Below, piece after piece: positions 42,621 to 52,276 of a DNA stretch of 56,191 nucleotides. This DNA comes from Pelagibacteraceae bacterium (lineage in GTDB: Bacteria; Pseudomonadota; Alphaproteobacteria; HIMB59; GCA-002718135), in the NCBI GenBank assembly GCA_017639935.1, contig JAGFWP010000028.1, positions 1 through 56,191 on the forward strand, given 5' to 3'. Made by a program: the position numbers and the translations under genes. How positions within the stretch are numbered: position 1 is the stretch's first letter; each line of letters starts with the position of its first letter. The notes below the pieces were generated by a model. It did no database searches. It saw only the letters and a list, made by a program, of their open reading frames with translations, and was not told the origin of the DNA.

Positions 42621-44030
42621 ATGTATGAATCATTTTATCGAAAAGTAAGTTTCGGACTCGGTCCAGAAGATACAGTTCCATCCGATCCTCTCAAATGGGC
42701 GCGTAATCAACTTGATGAAGTTCCTCCATTCATATGGGGAGGAAAAATCTTCTCTGAAAAAGAGATGCGTAAAAAATATGGTGAATGGGTTTATGGAGAC
42801 AGGAAGGTTTTACGAAAAAAATATAAAAATAATAAAACTAAGTACAAAAGTGAAAAAAACAAGTTGCGGAATAAAACTGGTGAGAGATTTTTTGAAAGTA
42901 ACGAACTGACAATAAGACATTATGAAGCCATCAACGGCAATTCACCCGTTTTTGAACGGTTTTGGCATTTTTGGGGAAATCATTTTGCCATTAGTGAGAA
43001 AGATTTTCTGGCTGAGTTTAGCGTGGGCCCCTATCAGCGTGAAATAATAAGACCAAATATGGTCAATACTTTTGAACAGATGGTAAGGGATGTGACTACG
43101 TCATGGTGCATGATTCATCACCTCGATAATTCTGAGTCAGTAGGCCCCTTATCCAGACGGGGAATAGAAGACAGAGAGACGATAAATGAAAATCATGCAA
43201 GAGAATTACTCGAACTTCACACCATATCGCCTGAAGCTGGATATTCCCAAGAAGACGTTATCCAAATGACGTATGTTATGACGGGATGGGAACATAAATG
43301 GAATCAAAAAAGACTGGAGACTGGAGATGTTTGGTTTAATTTTAAAACACATCAGCCCAATAACAAGACAATTCTTGGAAAAGAATATGCTCCGGACGGC
43401 AAACGTGAACTTTTTCATGTCATCAAAGATCTTGTTCATCATCCAAATTGCAAAAAATTTATTGCAACGAAATTATGCCGGCATTTTATAACGGATAACC
43501 CAACAGAAGATATGATTAATCCTGTTATTAAAGCTTGGGAAAAGTCTGACGGTCATCTGCCTGAGATTCATAAGGCCGTTGTCAAACAAGCATGGGATTA
43601 CGCAAGCAGAACAAGAAAATTTCAACAACCTGAGACATGGGCATTGCAAATGGCACGCATATTTGGATTTTATTGGACACCTGAGCCTGACAAAATGAAA
43701 TATGATTTTAAACACGAACCATTGGATTCACAAAGAGAGATTGAATGGACTTTAGAGGAGTTAGGACACCTGCCTTATCGTCCAGCGCAACCAAATGGAT
43801 GGTCAGATTTCGAAGAAGACTGGATCTCTCCTGAGTTAATGATACGACGATTAATATTTGCCTCCAAAATGGCCAACAGGGGACTTGTGAGAGATGATGA
43901 TATTATAAAAAATATGATTGAAAAAAATTTTGATCAACCTGAAAAAATTTATGAATTATTTGACAACCAAGACAATTATAAAAATAAGTTTGCAATAGTT
44001 TGTAATTCTCCGGAGATGTTAAAAGCATGA
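42621..44030 (+). CDS. DUF1800 family protein
   Basis: A 469-residue protein of the DUF1800 family, recognised by RFWHFWGNHFAIS, INENHARELLELHTI, YSQEDVIQMTYVMTGWE and KLCRHFITDNP. No clear signal peptide is seen. A basic, Lys-rich segment lies at about 72-92. DUF1800 genes nearly always precede DUF1501 genes, as here, and the function is not known. It starts 18 bp after the broken flavin-reductase gene on the same strand, so it could be read from the ABC operon. Confidence 0.85.
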   Translation: MYESFYRKVSFGLGPEDTVPSDPLKWARNQLDEVPPFIWGGKIFSEKEMRKKYGEWVYGDRKVLRKKYKNNKTKYKSEKNKLRNKTGERFFESNELTIRHYEAINGNSPVFERFWHFWGNHFAISEKDFLAEFSVGPYQREIIRPNMVNTFEQMVRDVTTSWCMIHHLDNSESVGPLSRRGIEDRETINENHARELLELHTISPEAGYSQEDVIQMTYVMTGWEHKWNQKRLETGDVWFNFKTHQPNNKTILGKEYAPDGKRELFHVIKDLVHHPNCKKFIATKLCRHFITDNPTEDMINPVIKAWEKSDGHLPEIHKAVVKQAWDYASRTRKFQQPETWALQMARIFGFYWTPEPDKMKYDFKHEPLDSQREIEWTLEELGHLPYRPAQPNGWSDFEEDWISPELMIRRLIFASKMANRGLVRDDDIIKNMIEKNFDQPEKIYELFDNQDNYKNKFAIVCNSPEMLKA

Positions 44031-45184
44031 ACTGCACCAGAAGAGATTTTTTAATTGGAGGAGCGGCCAGTGTTTTCTTAACCGGCATTAATTTACCTTC
44101 ACGAGCAATGGCAAAAGAAAAAAAGAATTTAATTATTATATCCCTTCGAGGAGGGATGGACGGATTAACCGCTGTTCCTGTCATAGGAGATAAAAATTTA
44201 ATAAAATTAAGAAAAAAACTAATTGTTGAAGGCACCCATAAATTAAACTCGGATTTCGCCTTACATCCGAAATTAAACACTTTTTATGAATTGTGGAAAA
44301 ACAACCAAGCCGCGTTTGTTCATGCCACGAGCATTCCTTACACTGGCAGATCTCATTTTGACGGGCAAAATTTAATGGAGTCTGGCGGTAAAGTGCCTTA
44401 TCAGGAAAAAACAGGTTGGTTGGGACGGGGCATGAAGGCAGCCAATTATGTCGGTGAAGGTTTAGCGTTGGCACTGCCCATGCCGTTGTTACTTCGAGGA
44501 GTGCCGTTGAATGACAATTACTACCCGGCAAAAGGAAGCCTACCATCAAATACTGTTTTAGAGTCTTTATCTTCTGTTTATAAAGAAAGCGGGGAGAAAA
44601 ATCTGCAGATGGTAATGGACATCATTCAAAAAAGACCTCTTTCCATGATGACATCGGGAAGGGCCGGAAGAAACCATCGATCGCTGGCCAAGGAAACAGC
44701 AAAATTGCTTCGCGTTGAAGACGGACCCAGTATCGCGGTCTTCGATCTGGATGGGTTTGATACTCACGCCGGTCAATGCGGAGATGACGGTCTTCACGGT
44801 GACCGCCTGGAAGAAATAGATGACATTGTAGAAGAATTGAAAGACAATCTTGGCGATTCTTTCGACAATACTCTTATTCTCACTTTAACTGAGTTTGGAA
44901 GAACTGTTAAGCAGAACGGCGGGAATGGAACAGATCACGGGTGGGGCAGTGCGATTTTAATGGCGGGAGGTTTATTAAAAAGCGCACAAGTACACACCGA
45001 TTGGCCAGGACTGAAGAAAAGTAATCTTTTTGAAGGAAGAGACTTACTGTCAACCCTTGATGCACGGGCAGTATATTTATCGGCGATGGCAGTTTGTTTT
45101 AATGTTGAACCGGAATTATTCCGACGAGAAGTTTTTTGGGAGGATAATCTCTCCGATTTAACCGCATCACTTTTTAAAATATAA
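44027..45184 (+). CDS. DUF1501 family protein with Tat-type signal
   Basis: A 385-residue protein with a twin-arginine signal (TRRDFLIGGAASVFL, cleavage near PSRAMA at about 29). DUF1501 belongs to the alkaline phosphatase/sulfatase-like superfamily; LIIISLRGGMDGLTAVP, the HATSIPYTGRSHFDG segment, VFDLDGFDTHAGQ, and TEFGRTVKQNGGNGTDHGWGS are its usual motifs. Probably a folded, metal-binding periplasmic protein. It overlaps the DUF1800 gene by 4 bp (ATGA). The activity of the pair is unknown. Confidence 0.87.
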   Translation: MNCTRRDFLIGGAASVFLTGINLPSRAMAKEKKNLIIISLRGGMDGLTAVPVIGDKNLIKLRKKLIVEGTHKLNSDFALHPKLNTFYELWKNNQAAFVHATSIPYTGRSHFDGQNLMESGGKVPYQEKTGWLGRGMKAANYVGEGLALALPMPLLLRGVPLNDNYYPAKGSLPSNTVLESLSSVYKESGEKNLQMVMDIIQKRPLSMMTSGRAGRNHRSLAKETAKLLRVEDGPSIAVFDLDGFDTHAGQCGDDGLHGDRLEEIDDIVEELKDNLGDSFDNTLILTLTEFGRTVKQNGGNGTDHGWGSAILMAGGLLKSAQVHTDWPGLKKSNLFEGRDLLSTLDARAVYLSAMAVCFNVEPELFRREVFWEDNLSDLTASLFKI

Positions 45185-45218
45185 CCTTCCTTAAAATCAT
45201 TCGCAGCTGATGTCTGAG

Positions 45219-45256
45219 TTGTGATTATATAAAAAAAATAAACTTACGAATCACAA
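45219..45256 (+). repeat. inverted repeat before guaB
   Basis: TTGTGATT at 45219-45226 and AATCACAA at 45249-45256 are exact inverted copies 22 bases apart, in the 92-bp gap between the DUF1501 gene and guaB. Right of it is TATAAT (45260-45265), 12 bases before the guaB ATG. Could be paired regulator half-sites on guaB or a loose hairpin at the end of the preceding operon. Confidence 0.35.
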
Positions 45257-45276
45257 TTTTATAATTATTATCATCT

Positions 45277-46383
45277 ATGGTTCATAATATAATTTCCAGA
45301 TATTCTATAACTTTTGATGACGTTCTTCTCTCGCCCGGTTTTTCCAATGTAAAGCCAAAGGACGTCGTCACTTCTGTTAAACTTGCGAATTTAAATCTTA
45401 GTATGCCCATTATATCTTCCGCGATGGACACAGTTACAGAGAGTAAAATGGCCATTGGGATGTCACTTTGTGGTGGATTAGGTGTAATTCATCGCAATAT
45501 ATCCGTTCAAAAACAAGTAAAAGAGGTTCAAAAGGTAAAACAATACAAGATAAAAAAATCCACATCTATGAACTCGAGCCTGGATAAGAAAGGCAATTTA
45601 TTAGTAGCGGCTGCCATAGGTGTTGAAAATAATGCTTTTCAAAGATTGTCGAAATTGCTTGATGCAGGAGTTGATGCTATTTTTATTGATGTGGCGCATG
45701 CGCACACAAAGACAACCTTAGATTTTATTAAAGTTGCGAAAAAGAAACTGAAAAAAACTCCCTTGGTTGTTGGAAACATTGCAACCAAAGAGGCAGCTCT
45801 TGCTCTTATTAACATTGGCGTCGATGCTATTAAGGTTGGCATAGGACCAGGTTCCATATGCACTACAAGAATAATTACCGGAGTCGGCGTTCCCCAGCTG
45901 TCAGCCATTATCGATGTTTTTAGCGTAGCCTCTAAACATAAGATTCCCGTAATTGCCGATGGAGGCATTAAAACATCCGGAGACATTGCCAAGGCCATTG
46001 CGGGCGGCGCGACTGTATGTATGATTGGATCACTGCTTGCAGGAACGGACGAGTCTCCTGGTAATAAAATAAAAATTAAAGACATTATTTATAAAAAATA
46101 TCGCGGCATGGGCTCAGTTGGAGCAATGCAAAGAGGTTCTTTTGATCGATATTCACAAGAAGAGACAAAAGATATAAATAAATTAGTGGCAGAGGGTGTT
46201 GAAGGGATGGTTCCTTACAAAGGTAAAGTGGAACATGTCTTGTATCAACTAATAGGCGGCTTAAAATCATCTATGGGTTACACCGGACATCGTACAATTA
46301 AAAAAATGCAGAATAATTGTGAGTATGTCTTTATCTCAAAAGCTGGCGCCCGCGAAAGTGACGTGCACGATATTATACGTTAA
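45277..46383 (+). CDS. guaB: IMP dehydrogenase lacking the CBS (Bateman) domains
   Basis: Oxidises IMP to XMP, the first step to GMP. The (beta/alpha)8 core is complete: YSITFDDVLLSPGFS, PIISSAMDTVTES, the catalytic C195 in GPGSICTTRI, and the flap Arg-Tyr dyad in GSFDRYSQEE. At 368 residues it is about 120 shorter than usual because the two CBS domains are gone: VKKYKIKKS runs almost straight into DKKGNLLVAAAIG at about 90-113. GMP reductase also lacks CBS domains, but the R-Y dyad and the N-terminus are those of IMPDH. Loss of CBS would remove allosteric ATP/GTP control. Confidence 0.9.
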   Translation: MVHNIISRYSITFDDVLLSPGFSNVKPKDVVTSVKLANLNLSMPIISSAMDTVTESKMAIGMSLCGGLGVIHRNISVQKQVKEVQKVKQYKIKKSTSMNSSLDKKGNLLVAAAIGVENNAFQRLSKLLDAGVDAIFIDVAHAHTKTTLDFIKVAKKKLKKTPLVVGNIATKEAALALINIGVDAIKVGIGPGSICTTRIITGVGVPQLSAIIDVFSVASKHKIPVIADGGIKTSGDIAKAIAGGATVCMIGSLLAGTDESPGNKIKIKDIIYKKYRGMGSVGAMQRGSFDRYSQEETKDINKLVAEGVEGMVPYKGKVEHVLYQLIGGLKSSMGYTGHRTIKKMQNNCEYVFISKAGARESDVHDIIR

Positions 46384-46385
46384 AT

Positions 46386-46874
46386 TTATTTCGGATCTTT
46401 CGGTTTGGTGGGAACTGCTTTTTCCATATTGATAATAAATTTATCAAGCTTAGTTGCAATTTTTTTATCTTTTAATGCCAAAATTCGAATGGCTGCCAAA
46501 CCCGCATTTTTTGAACCCGCCTTACCTATGGACATTGTTGGAACAGGAATGCCAGAAGGCATTTGAACAATGGAGAGCAGGCTGTCTAAGCCAGAAAGGG
46601 TGCTTGTCATGGGCACGCCTAAAACAGGGAGAGGCGTAAGCGCGGCCGTGACACCCGGTAAATGAGCAGCTCCGCCTGCAGCAGCGATAATGACTTGAAT
46701 GCCGCGTTTTTTCGCATTTTTGCAAAAATCAGAATGACGTTTTGTCGTGCGGTGAGCAGAGATGATCTTGCATTCATGCATAATGTTGAATTCTTTTAGA
46801 ACATCGGAAGCCGGTTTAACTGCTTCCCAGTCGGATTGACTGCCCATGATGATACTGACGACAGGTTTTGTCAT
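46386..46874 (-). CDS. purE: N5-carboxyaminoimidazole ribonucleotide mutase
   Basis: Class I PurE, which rearranges N5-CAIR to [37 protein letters not shown] and [14 protein letters not shown] are the standard motifs; 162 residues. It is last in the purM-N-F-D-C-E operon, 1 bp after purC, and converges with guaB. The partner purK, usually adjacent, is not in the window. Confidence 0.94.
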   Translation of the reverse strand: MTKPVVSIIMGSQSDWEAVKPASDVLKEFNIMHECKIISAHRTTKRHSDFCKNAKKRGIQVIIAAAGGAAHLPGVTAALTPLPVLGVPMTSTLSGLDSLLSIVQMPSGIPVPTMSIGKAGSKNAGLAAIRILALKDKKIATKLDKFIINMEKAVPTKPKDPK

Positions 46875-46875
46875 T

Positions 46876-47778
46876 CTACACCCCTTTAAATTGATTTGTT
46901 AATTCTGTCACGAGTTGATATTTATTGGAAACTTTAGAGAGATTTTCCCCTTCGCGAAAAGATTGTTTATCAAGTTGTTTATCAGGACGACCGCCCGGCC
47001 AAATACGCCAACTGTCATTATCCACCACGTCCGATAAAACTAATTTTCTGTCTTTTGTTCGAAATCCTAACTCAAATTTGATGTCAACTAAATGCACAGG
47101 ACCGTCAACGGTAGATACTTCCATCCAGTTTTTTTCCAGCGCCTCAAAGCTTGGAATAACAATATCATTGATGGCAGTATTCAATTCCTCTTCATTCAGT
47201 AGGTTAGGCGTGCGCATTAACGCATCACCTATTACAGGATCTTTGGCGGAAAATAAGTCCCATTTATCACCAATTTTAACGTAGGGATCGGTGTAGACGC
47301 CATCTTCCCATCTTCCATCTCGCAGATACTTGTCCCTTGCATCATTTTCATCCATTTGTGTTGGCGTCTCAACATGGGGCGGCATAATAGCCGAGTGTTT
47401 GTGAAAAATTTCCCAAACGGGCTTGTCAAAACGATGAGGATTTTCAATATCTTTTTTATACTGAGTGTTTCTCAGTAAATAACTACCCCAGGCATAACGT
47501 CTTACAACAAATTCTAAAGGAAGCATGTCACACGCATCACACAGAATTGTGTTGGGTGATGATAATTCAATGTAAGATGTTGGAATATTGTTATGTTTGA
47601 GCGTTTTAAATACATTGGAAGCTTGTTTTGTTTTTTGAATGCCAATGTCCGTAATTTCTTCTTTTCTTGCCGCGTCCCCTCCTGTTAAAAAATCTTTAGC
47701 AAGCATTCTTACCGTGTGCGGGCTTTTTCCCTTTTGAATAATTTTTGTTTTTCCTTCAATTAATACTTCATTTCTCAT
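46876..47778 (-). CDS. purC: SAICAR synthetase, long form
   Basis: Joins aspartate to [13 protein letters not shown] at the start, [25 protein letters not shown] and [17 protein letters not shown] identify it. At 300 residues it is about 60 longer than the ~240-residue PurC of most bacteria and resembles the longer eukaryotic/Bacteroidota-like form. It overlaps purD by 4 bp (ATGA). Confidence 0.93.
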   Translation of the reverse strand: MRNEVLIEGKTKIIQKGKSPHTVRMLAKDFLTGGDAARKEEITDIGIQKTKQASNVFKTLKHNNIPTSYIELSSPNTILCDACDMLPLEFVVRRYAWGSYLLRNTQYKKDIENPHRFDKPVWEIFHKHSAIMPPHVETPTQMDENDARDKYLRDGRWEDGVYTDPYVKIGDKWDLFSAKDPVIGDALMRTPNLLNEEELNTAINDIVIPSFEALEKNWMEVSTVDGPVHLVDIKFELGFRTKDRKLVLSDVVDNDSWRIWPGGRPDKQLDKQSFREGENLSKVSNKYQLVTELTNQFKGV

Positions 47779-49049
47779 TTTGCATACCTATATCCTATAT
47801 CTTTTCTATAATATCCATCTTTCCATTCAATTTGATCGATGGTTGAATAAACATTATCCCTTGCTTTATTAATTGTCTCACCCAGGCTGCTTACCGCCAA
47901 CACTCTTCCGCCATTCGATACCCAATTTCCATTTTGTTTTTTTGTTCCTGCATGAAAAACGTAGTGGTCTGGAGATAGATTAATTATATCTAAATTTGGC
48001 ATCGGTGTACCTCTTGGGTAATCCTCCGGATATCCCTTAGTAGACATAACAACAGTCATGCAATAACGATGGTCCCATTCAATTTCCTTTATCTGGTTCA
48101 ATTTTCCTATTGACGCTGCACGCAATATTTCGAGAACATCACTTCTAATACGTGGAAGAATAGCTTGTGTTTCAGGATCACCAAATCGAACATTAACCTC
48201 TAATAACCTCGGACCATGTTTTGTGAGAATAATTCCAGCATAAAACATTCCCCTAAAAGCAATGCCTCTATTTTGCAAAGCTTTCACAATCGGAGCGACA
48301 AACTGATTACTTAATGCACGCAATCGATCATTAGAAATAGAAGGTGCCGGACAATAAGCCCCCATGCCACCCGTGTTCAAACCTTTTTCACCTTCATTTA
48401 TTTTTTTATGATCTTGTGCCGTAGTCAGAGGTAAAATAAATCCACTGGCGTCAACAAGAGAAAATAAACTTACCTCCTCTCCCTCTAAAAACTCTTCGAT
48501 AATAATTTCTTTTCCAGCATCACTAAAAGCTTCTTCCTTCATACATTTGAAGACTGCCTGCTCAGCTTCTGTTTGGTTTTGTGCGATAATGACACCTTTG
48601 CCAGCTGCCAAACCATCAGCTTTAATGACGGCCGGAAAAGATATGGCGGCACAATATTCACAGGCTTCTTCAAAATCATCAAATTTTTTATATCGCCCTG
48701 TCGGCACATCATATTCATCACAAATTTCTTTTGTATATATTTTTGATTTTTCGAGCATGGCCCCTTTCTGATCTGGACCAAAGGCAGCAATGTTATTAAT
48801 TTCTAAGTCGTCGACAAGTCCATTAGTCAAGGGAAATTCAGGCCCTACCGCAACAAACGTAATGTTTCGTTGTTTACAAAATTCTACAACAGCCTGATTA
48901 TCATTGATGTTAACGGGATGGCATTCAGCAATTGAGGCGATAGCGTCACTTCCTGGAATGCAAAATAGTTTCTCACATTGCGGGGATTCTTGAATGGATG
49001 AACATAAAGCATGTTCACGACCTCCGTTTCCTACAACTAAAACGTTCAT
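47775..49049 (-). CDS. purD: phosphoribosylamine-glycine ligase
   Basis: ATP-grasp ligase forming glycinamide ribonucleotide. N-terminal VVGNGGREHALC, AFGPDQKGAMLEKSK, the ATP-grasp PAVIKADGLAAGKGV, and NTGGMGAYCPAP followed by LEVNVRFGDPETQ are all present. The 424-residue length is standard. It lies 15 bp after purF and is coupled to purC. Confidence 0.96.
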   Translation of the reverse strand: MNVLVVGNGGREHALCSSIQESPQCEKLFCIPGSDAIASIAECHPVNINDNQAVVEFCKQRNITFVAVGPEFPLTNGLVDDLEINNIAAFGPDQKGAMLEKSKIYTKEICDEYDVPTGRYKKFDDFEEACEYCAAISFPAVIKADGLAAGKGVIIAQNQTEAEQAVFKCMKEEAFSDAGKEIIIEEFLEGEEVSLFSLVDASGFILPLTTAQDHKKINEGEKGLNTGGMGAYCPAPSISNDRLRALSNQFVAPIVKALQNRGIAFRGMFYAGIILTKHGPRLLEVNVRFGDPETQAILPRIRSDVLEILRAASIGKLNQIKEIEWDHRYCMTVVMSTKGYPEDYPRGTPMPNLDIINLSPDHYVFHAGTKKQNGNWVSNGGRVLAVSSLGETINKARDNVYSTIDQIEWKDGYYRKDIGYRYAK

Positions 49050-49064
49050 CTTTTTAAAAATTCA

Positions 49065-50585
49065 TTATTGATTGGATGCGAGGCTAAGGAGAGAGAGTTG
49101 CGTGATTTTATCATCATTTAGATGATCCAATGGCTTGACAGGATAATCACCGGTGAAATGATGATCCGTGAACTGAGGTGACTCAGCACTTCTTTTTTCA
49201 TGGCCCATGGCTTTATAAAGTCCATCAAGAGATAAAAACTTAAGAGATTTGGCGCCAATGTATTCACAAATTTCCTCATTTGATTTATTTGCAGCCAGCA
49301 GCTCTTTTTTTGTCGGCGTGTCAACTCCATAAAAATCTGGAAATTTGATCTCAGGACTGGCAATGCGCACGTGAACTTCTTTTGCCCCTGCGTGATAGAG
49401 TGTTTTTATAATTTTATGACAGGTTGTGCCTCTTACTAATGAATCATCAATAAGAACCACAACTTTATCCTTGATGGAAGATTTATTTGCATTCAGCTTC
49501 AGTTTTACGCCTAGACTGCGAATGTTTTGTGATGGCTGAATAAACGTTCTTCCAACGTAATGATTACGAATAAGTCCTAATTCAAAATGAATACCTGCTG
49601 CCTGACTATAACCAAGTGCCGCGGGAACGCCTGAGTCCGGAACAGGGACGACAACATCAGGTCGGACCCCGCATTCTTTTGCAAGTTGTTCTCCAAGATT
49701 CTTTCTATATTCATAAGCGCATTGACCTTCCAGCAAACTATCAGGTCTAGCAAAATAAATGTATTCAAAAACATCAGGGCGTTTTGCTCTTATAGGAAAA
49801 GGTTTAATGCTTTTCAGTTTTCCTTTTTCTATAATTACAATTTCCCCGTTTTCAATATCACGAACATATTCTGCCCCTATAATATCAAGGGCGCACGTTT
49901 CTGAAGCTAGGATATAAGAGTGATCCAACTTGCCCAAAATAAGAGGACGAATTCCAAAAGGGTCACGAATACCAATCAACATTTCGTTAGAGAGCATGGT
50001 AAGGGCATAGCCACCCTGAATTTGCCACAACGCATCAATAATTTTTTCCACGATCATATTTTTTTTAGAGCGGGCAATTAATTGAACAATTGTTTCGGTA
50101 TCGGAAGTGGTATGGAAAATAGCCCCGTCTTTTACGAGTGATTCGCGCAGCATAATGGCGTTGGTTAAATTCCCGTTATGGGCGATGCTAACGCCTCCTC
50201 CATGGAGGTCGGCGTAAAAAGGTTGAACGTTGCGCATCGTGTCTCTACCTGATGTGGAATAACGGTTATGACCAATTGCCATACTTCCAGATAATTTTTC
50301 TAATGTTTGTGATTTGGTGAAATTATCACCGACCAGCCCCAATCTTCTTTCCAAATGAAAATTTACATTATCATAGGTAACGATACCGCACCCTTCCTGA
50401 CCTCTATGCTGGAGAGCATGCAATCCCAGAGCGGTTAAGGCGGCGGCATCCTTGTTGTCACTGATTCCAAAAACACCGCATTCTTCTTTAATACTTAATT
50501 GATGCCGATGTTGGGCTGTAAATCTGGCTTCAAAGGAGACGTATTTATCCTTCTTTTTGTATGGAGGAATGGAGTTGTTTTTCAT
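49065..50585 (-). CDS. purF: amidophosphoribosyltransferase
   Basis: First committed step: PRPP plus glutamine to phosphoribosylamine. An N-terminal propeptide of 35 residues precedes the nucleophile C36 in KEECGVFG, which must be exposed by processing. The PRPP loop is VVLIDDSLVRGTT. The Fe-S cysteines of the Bacillus type are missing (PDFYG where PCFYG is expected, and HHFTGDYP at the end), so it is probably cluster-free. ATG overlaps the purN stop by one base (TAATG). Confidence 0.96.
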   Translation of the reverse strand: MKNNSIPPYKKKDKYVSFEARFTAQHRHQLSIKEECGVFGISDNKDAAALTALGLHALQHRGQEGCGIVTYDNVNFHLERRLGLVGDNFTKSQTLEKLSGSMAIGHNRYSTSGRDTMRNVQPFYADLHGGGVSIAHNGNLTNAIMLRESLVKDGAIFHTTSDTETIVQLIARSKKNMIVEKIIDALWQIQGGYALTMLSNEMLIGIRDPFGIRPLILGKLDHSYILASETCALDIIGAEYVRDIENGEIVIIEKGKLKSIKPFPIRAKRPDVFEYIYFARPDSLLEGQCAYEYRKNLGEQLAKECGVRPDVVVPVPDSGVPAALGYSQAAGIHFELGLIRNHYVGRTFIQPSQNIRSLGVKLKLNANKSSIKDKVVVLIDDSLVRGTTCHKIIKTLYHAGAKEVHVRIASPEIKFPDFYGVDTPTKKELLAANKSNEEICEYIGAKSLKFLSLDGLYKAMGHEKRSAESPQFTDHHFTGDYPVKPLDHLNDDKITQLSLLSLASNQ

Positions 50586-51157
50586 TAATTCTTAGTTTTC
50601 AATATCTTACCTGCAACAATTTCCAAGGCTTTCGGATAAATAATATGTTCCTCTCTTAATATTTTTTTTGAGAGGGATTCGGTATTATCATTTGCATTAA
50701 TTGCCATTTTTTTTTGCAAAATAATCTCTCCATCATCTATTTTTTCATTAACGAAATGAACGGTACAACCGGAATATGACGCTCCTGCTTTTATAGCCTG
50801 TTCTTGAGCATTTAATCCTTTGAAGTATGGTAAATATGAGGGATGAATATTAATAATTCGATCTTTCCATCTTTGAAGAAATTCTTTTGATATGATTTGC
50901 ATGAAGCCAGCTAAACATATGAGTTCAATTTTTTCATCCCTTAATAAACTTTGGGCCACACTTTCAAATTCTTTTTTATTTGCGTATTGAGTTTTGATTT
51001 GATGAGAAGCCGCAATATTTATGCCTTCCGCATCTTCTTTATTAGACATCACAAGATTAATAGTGGATGGAAAATCATTTTTTTTTGCAGCTTCGATTAA
51101 AACACTCATATTAGATCCACGCCCAGAGATAAAGATTGCTGTTCTTACTTTTTTCAA
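50585..51157 (-). CDS. purN: phosphoribosylglycinamide formyltransferase (10-formyl-THF)
   Basis: Formylates GAR. FISGRGSNMSVL is the phosphate loop, and INIHPSYLPYFKG carries the catalytic His, with IDDGEI and the preceding HFVNE. I start at TTG 51157, which overlaps the purM stop as TTGA; TTG 51169 would add four residues. About 190 residues. Confidence 0.93.
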   Translation of the reverse strand: MKKVRTAIFISGRGSNMSVLIEAAKKNDFPSTINLVMSNKEDAEGINIAASHQIKTQYANKKEFESVAQSLLRDEKIELICLAGFMQIISKEFLQRWKDRIINIHPSYLPYFKGLNAQEQAIKAGASYSGCTVHFVNEKIDDGEIILQKKMAINANDNTESLSKKILREEHIIYPKALEIVAGKILKTKN

Positions 51158-52188
51158 CTTATGGAACAATAATTTGATTGTGAGGATGAGGTTAGAGAAC
51201 CAATTTCAAAAAAATCTTTATCTCCATTGACTAATTCAAAAAAATTCTTTTTTTCTTTATTGTCAATGATAAGGATCATCCCCATGCCGCAATTAAAGGT
51301 GTTAAACATGTCTTGCTTTTTCATGCTTGCAAGATCTTGGAACCAATCAAAAAGATTATTTTTTGGTAAAAAACTTTTATTAATATCTGCGCCTAAATTG
51401 TCAGGCAGCATCCGGGGAACGTTTCCAATAATTCCTCCGCCCGTGATATGGGCCATACCTTTAATAATATTTTTTTCAACAAAGGGTTTTAAAATAGAAT
51501 GATAAAGCTTTGTTGGTTCCATCACAGCTTCGCCTAAAGTTTTCCAATTCGAATCGAATGGCGTTTTGCCATTTAAGTCACAACTCTTATCTTTTAATAC
51601 TTTTCTAACAAGAGAGTATCCGTTGGAGTGAAATCCAGAAGAGGTTACGCCTATCAATACATCACCTTCATTCATGTTATCTTTTTGCGGAAGCAGCCCC
51701 TGCCTTTCTACAGCTCCCACACAGAAACCTGCTAAATCAAAATCGTTTGATCGGTACACCCCCGGCATTTCCGCTGTCTCTCCCCCAATTAATAAACATC
51801 CACTTTCCTTACAAGCTAGAGCAATGCTTCTAACTATTTCTAAGAATGAAGATTTATCTATTTTTGAGGAGGCGTAGTAGTCTAGAAAAAAAAGAGGATC
51901 AGCGCCATGACAAACAGTGTCATTCAGGCACATCCCGACTAAATCAAAACCAAGACCATCTAAAAGACCTGTCTCGATGCCTAATAAAATCTTTGTGCCA
52001 ACCCCATCTGTCGATGTAACTAGAAGGGGATCAGAATAACCGCATTTTTTTAGATCGAATATTCCTGCGAAACCGCCAATGTTACTTATCTGTCCAGGTC
52101 GCGATGTTTTATTGCTATAGGTGACAATATCTTCCACCATTGCATCAGTCGCTTCAATATTTACGCCCGCATCCTTGTATGTTGCCAT
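51154..52188 (-). CDS. purM: phosphoribosylformylglycinamidine cyclo-ligase
   Basis: Closes the imidazole ring to make AIR. YKDAGVNIEATDAMV at the start, TSTDGVGTKI, CLNDTVCHGADPLFFLDYYA, LIGGETAEMPGVY and AHITGGGIIGNVPRM are present. The 344-residue length is standard. First gene of the minus-strand operon, divergent from purL across 88 bp; no clear PurR-type site was seen in that spacer. Confidence 0.96.
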   Translation of the reverse strand: MATYKDAGVNIEATDAMVEDIVTYSNKTSRPGQISNIGGFAGIFDLKKCGYSDPLLVTSTDGVGTKILLGIETGLLDGLGFDLVGMCLNDTVCHGADPLFFLDYYASSKIDKSSFLEIVRSIALACKESGCLLIGGETAEMPGVYRSNDFDLAGFCVGAVERQGLLPQKDNMNEGDVLIGVTSSGFHSNGYSLVRKVLKDKSCDLNGKTPFDSNWKTLGEAVMEPTKLYHSILKPFVEKNIIKGMAHITGGGIIGNVPRMLPDNLGADINKSFLPKNNLFDWFQDLASMKKQDMFNTFNCGMGMILIIDNKEKKNFFELVNGDKDFFEIGSLTSSSQSNYCSIS

Positions 52189-52276
52189 CTAATTAATTAC
52201 TTTTAAACGAATCGTTACAGAGTGCATTAATATTATACTTTAATTATTTAATTCGTAAATTAAATCTACGTTATTG

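Noticed and set aside
45277..46383. GMP reductase (guaC) instead of IMP dehydrogenase
   Set aside because: The lack of CBS domains fits guaC, but the N-terminal IMPDH signature and the DRYSQEE Arg-Tyr flap dyad are those of IMPDH.
52189..52276. A hidden purS or PurR-type operator in the purM/purL spacer
   Set aside because: Only 88 bp with no small reading frame and no ACGCAAACG-like operator; the PurS-like region is inside purL.
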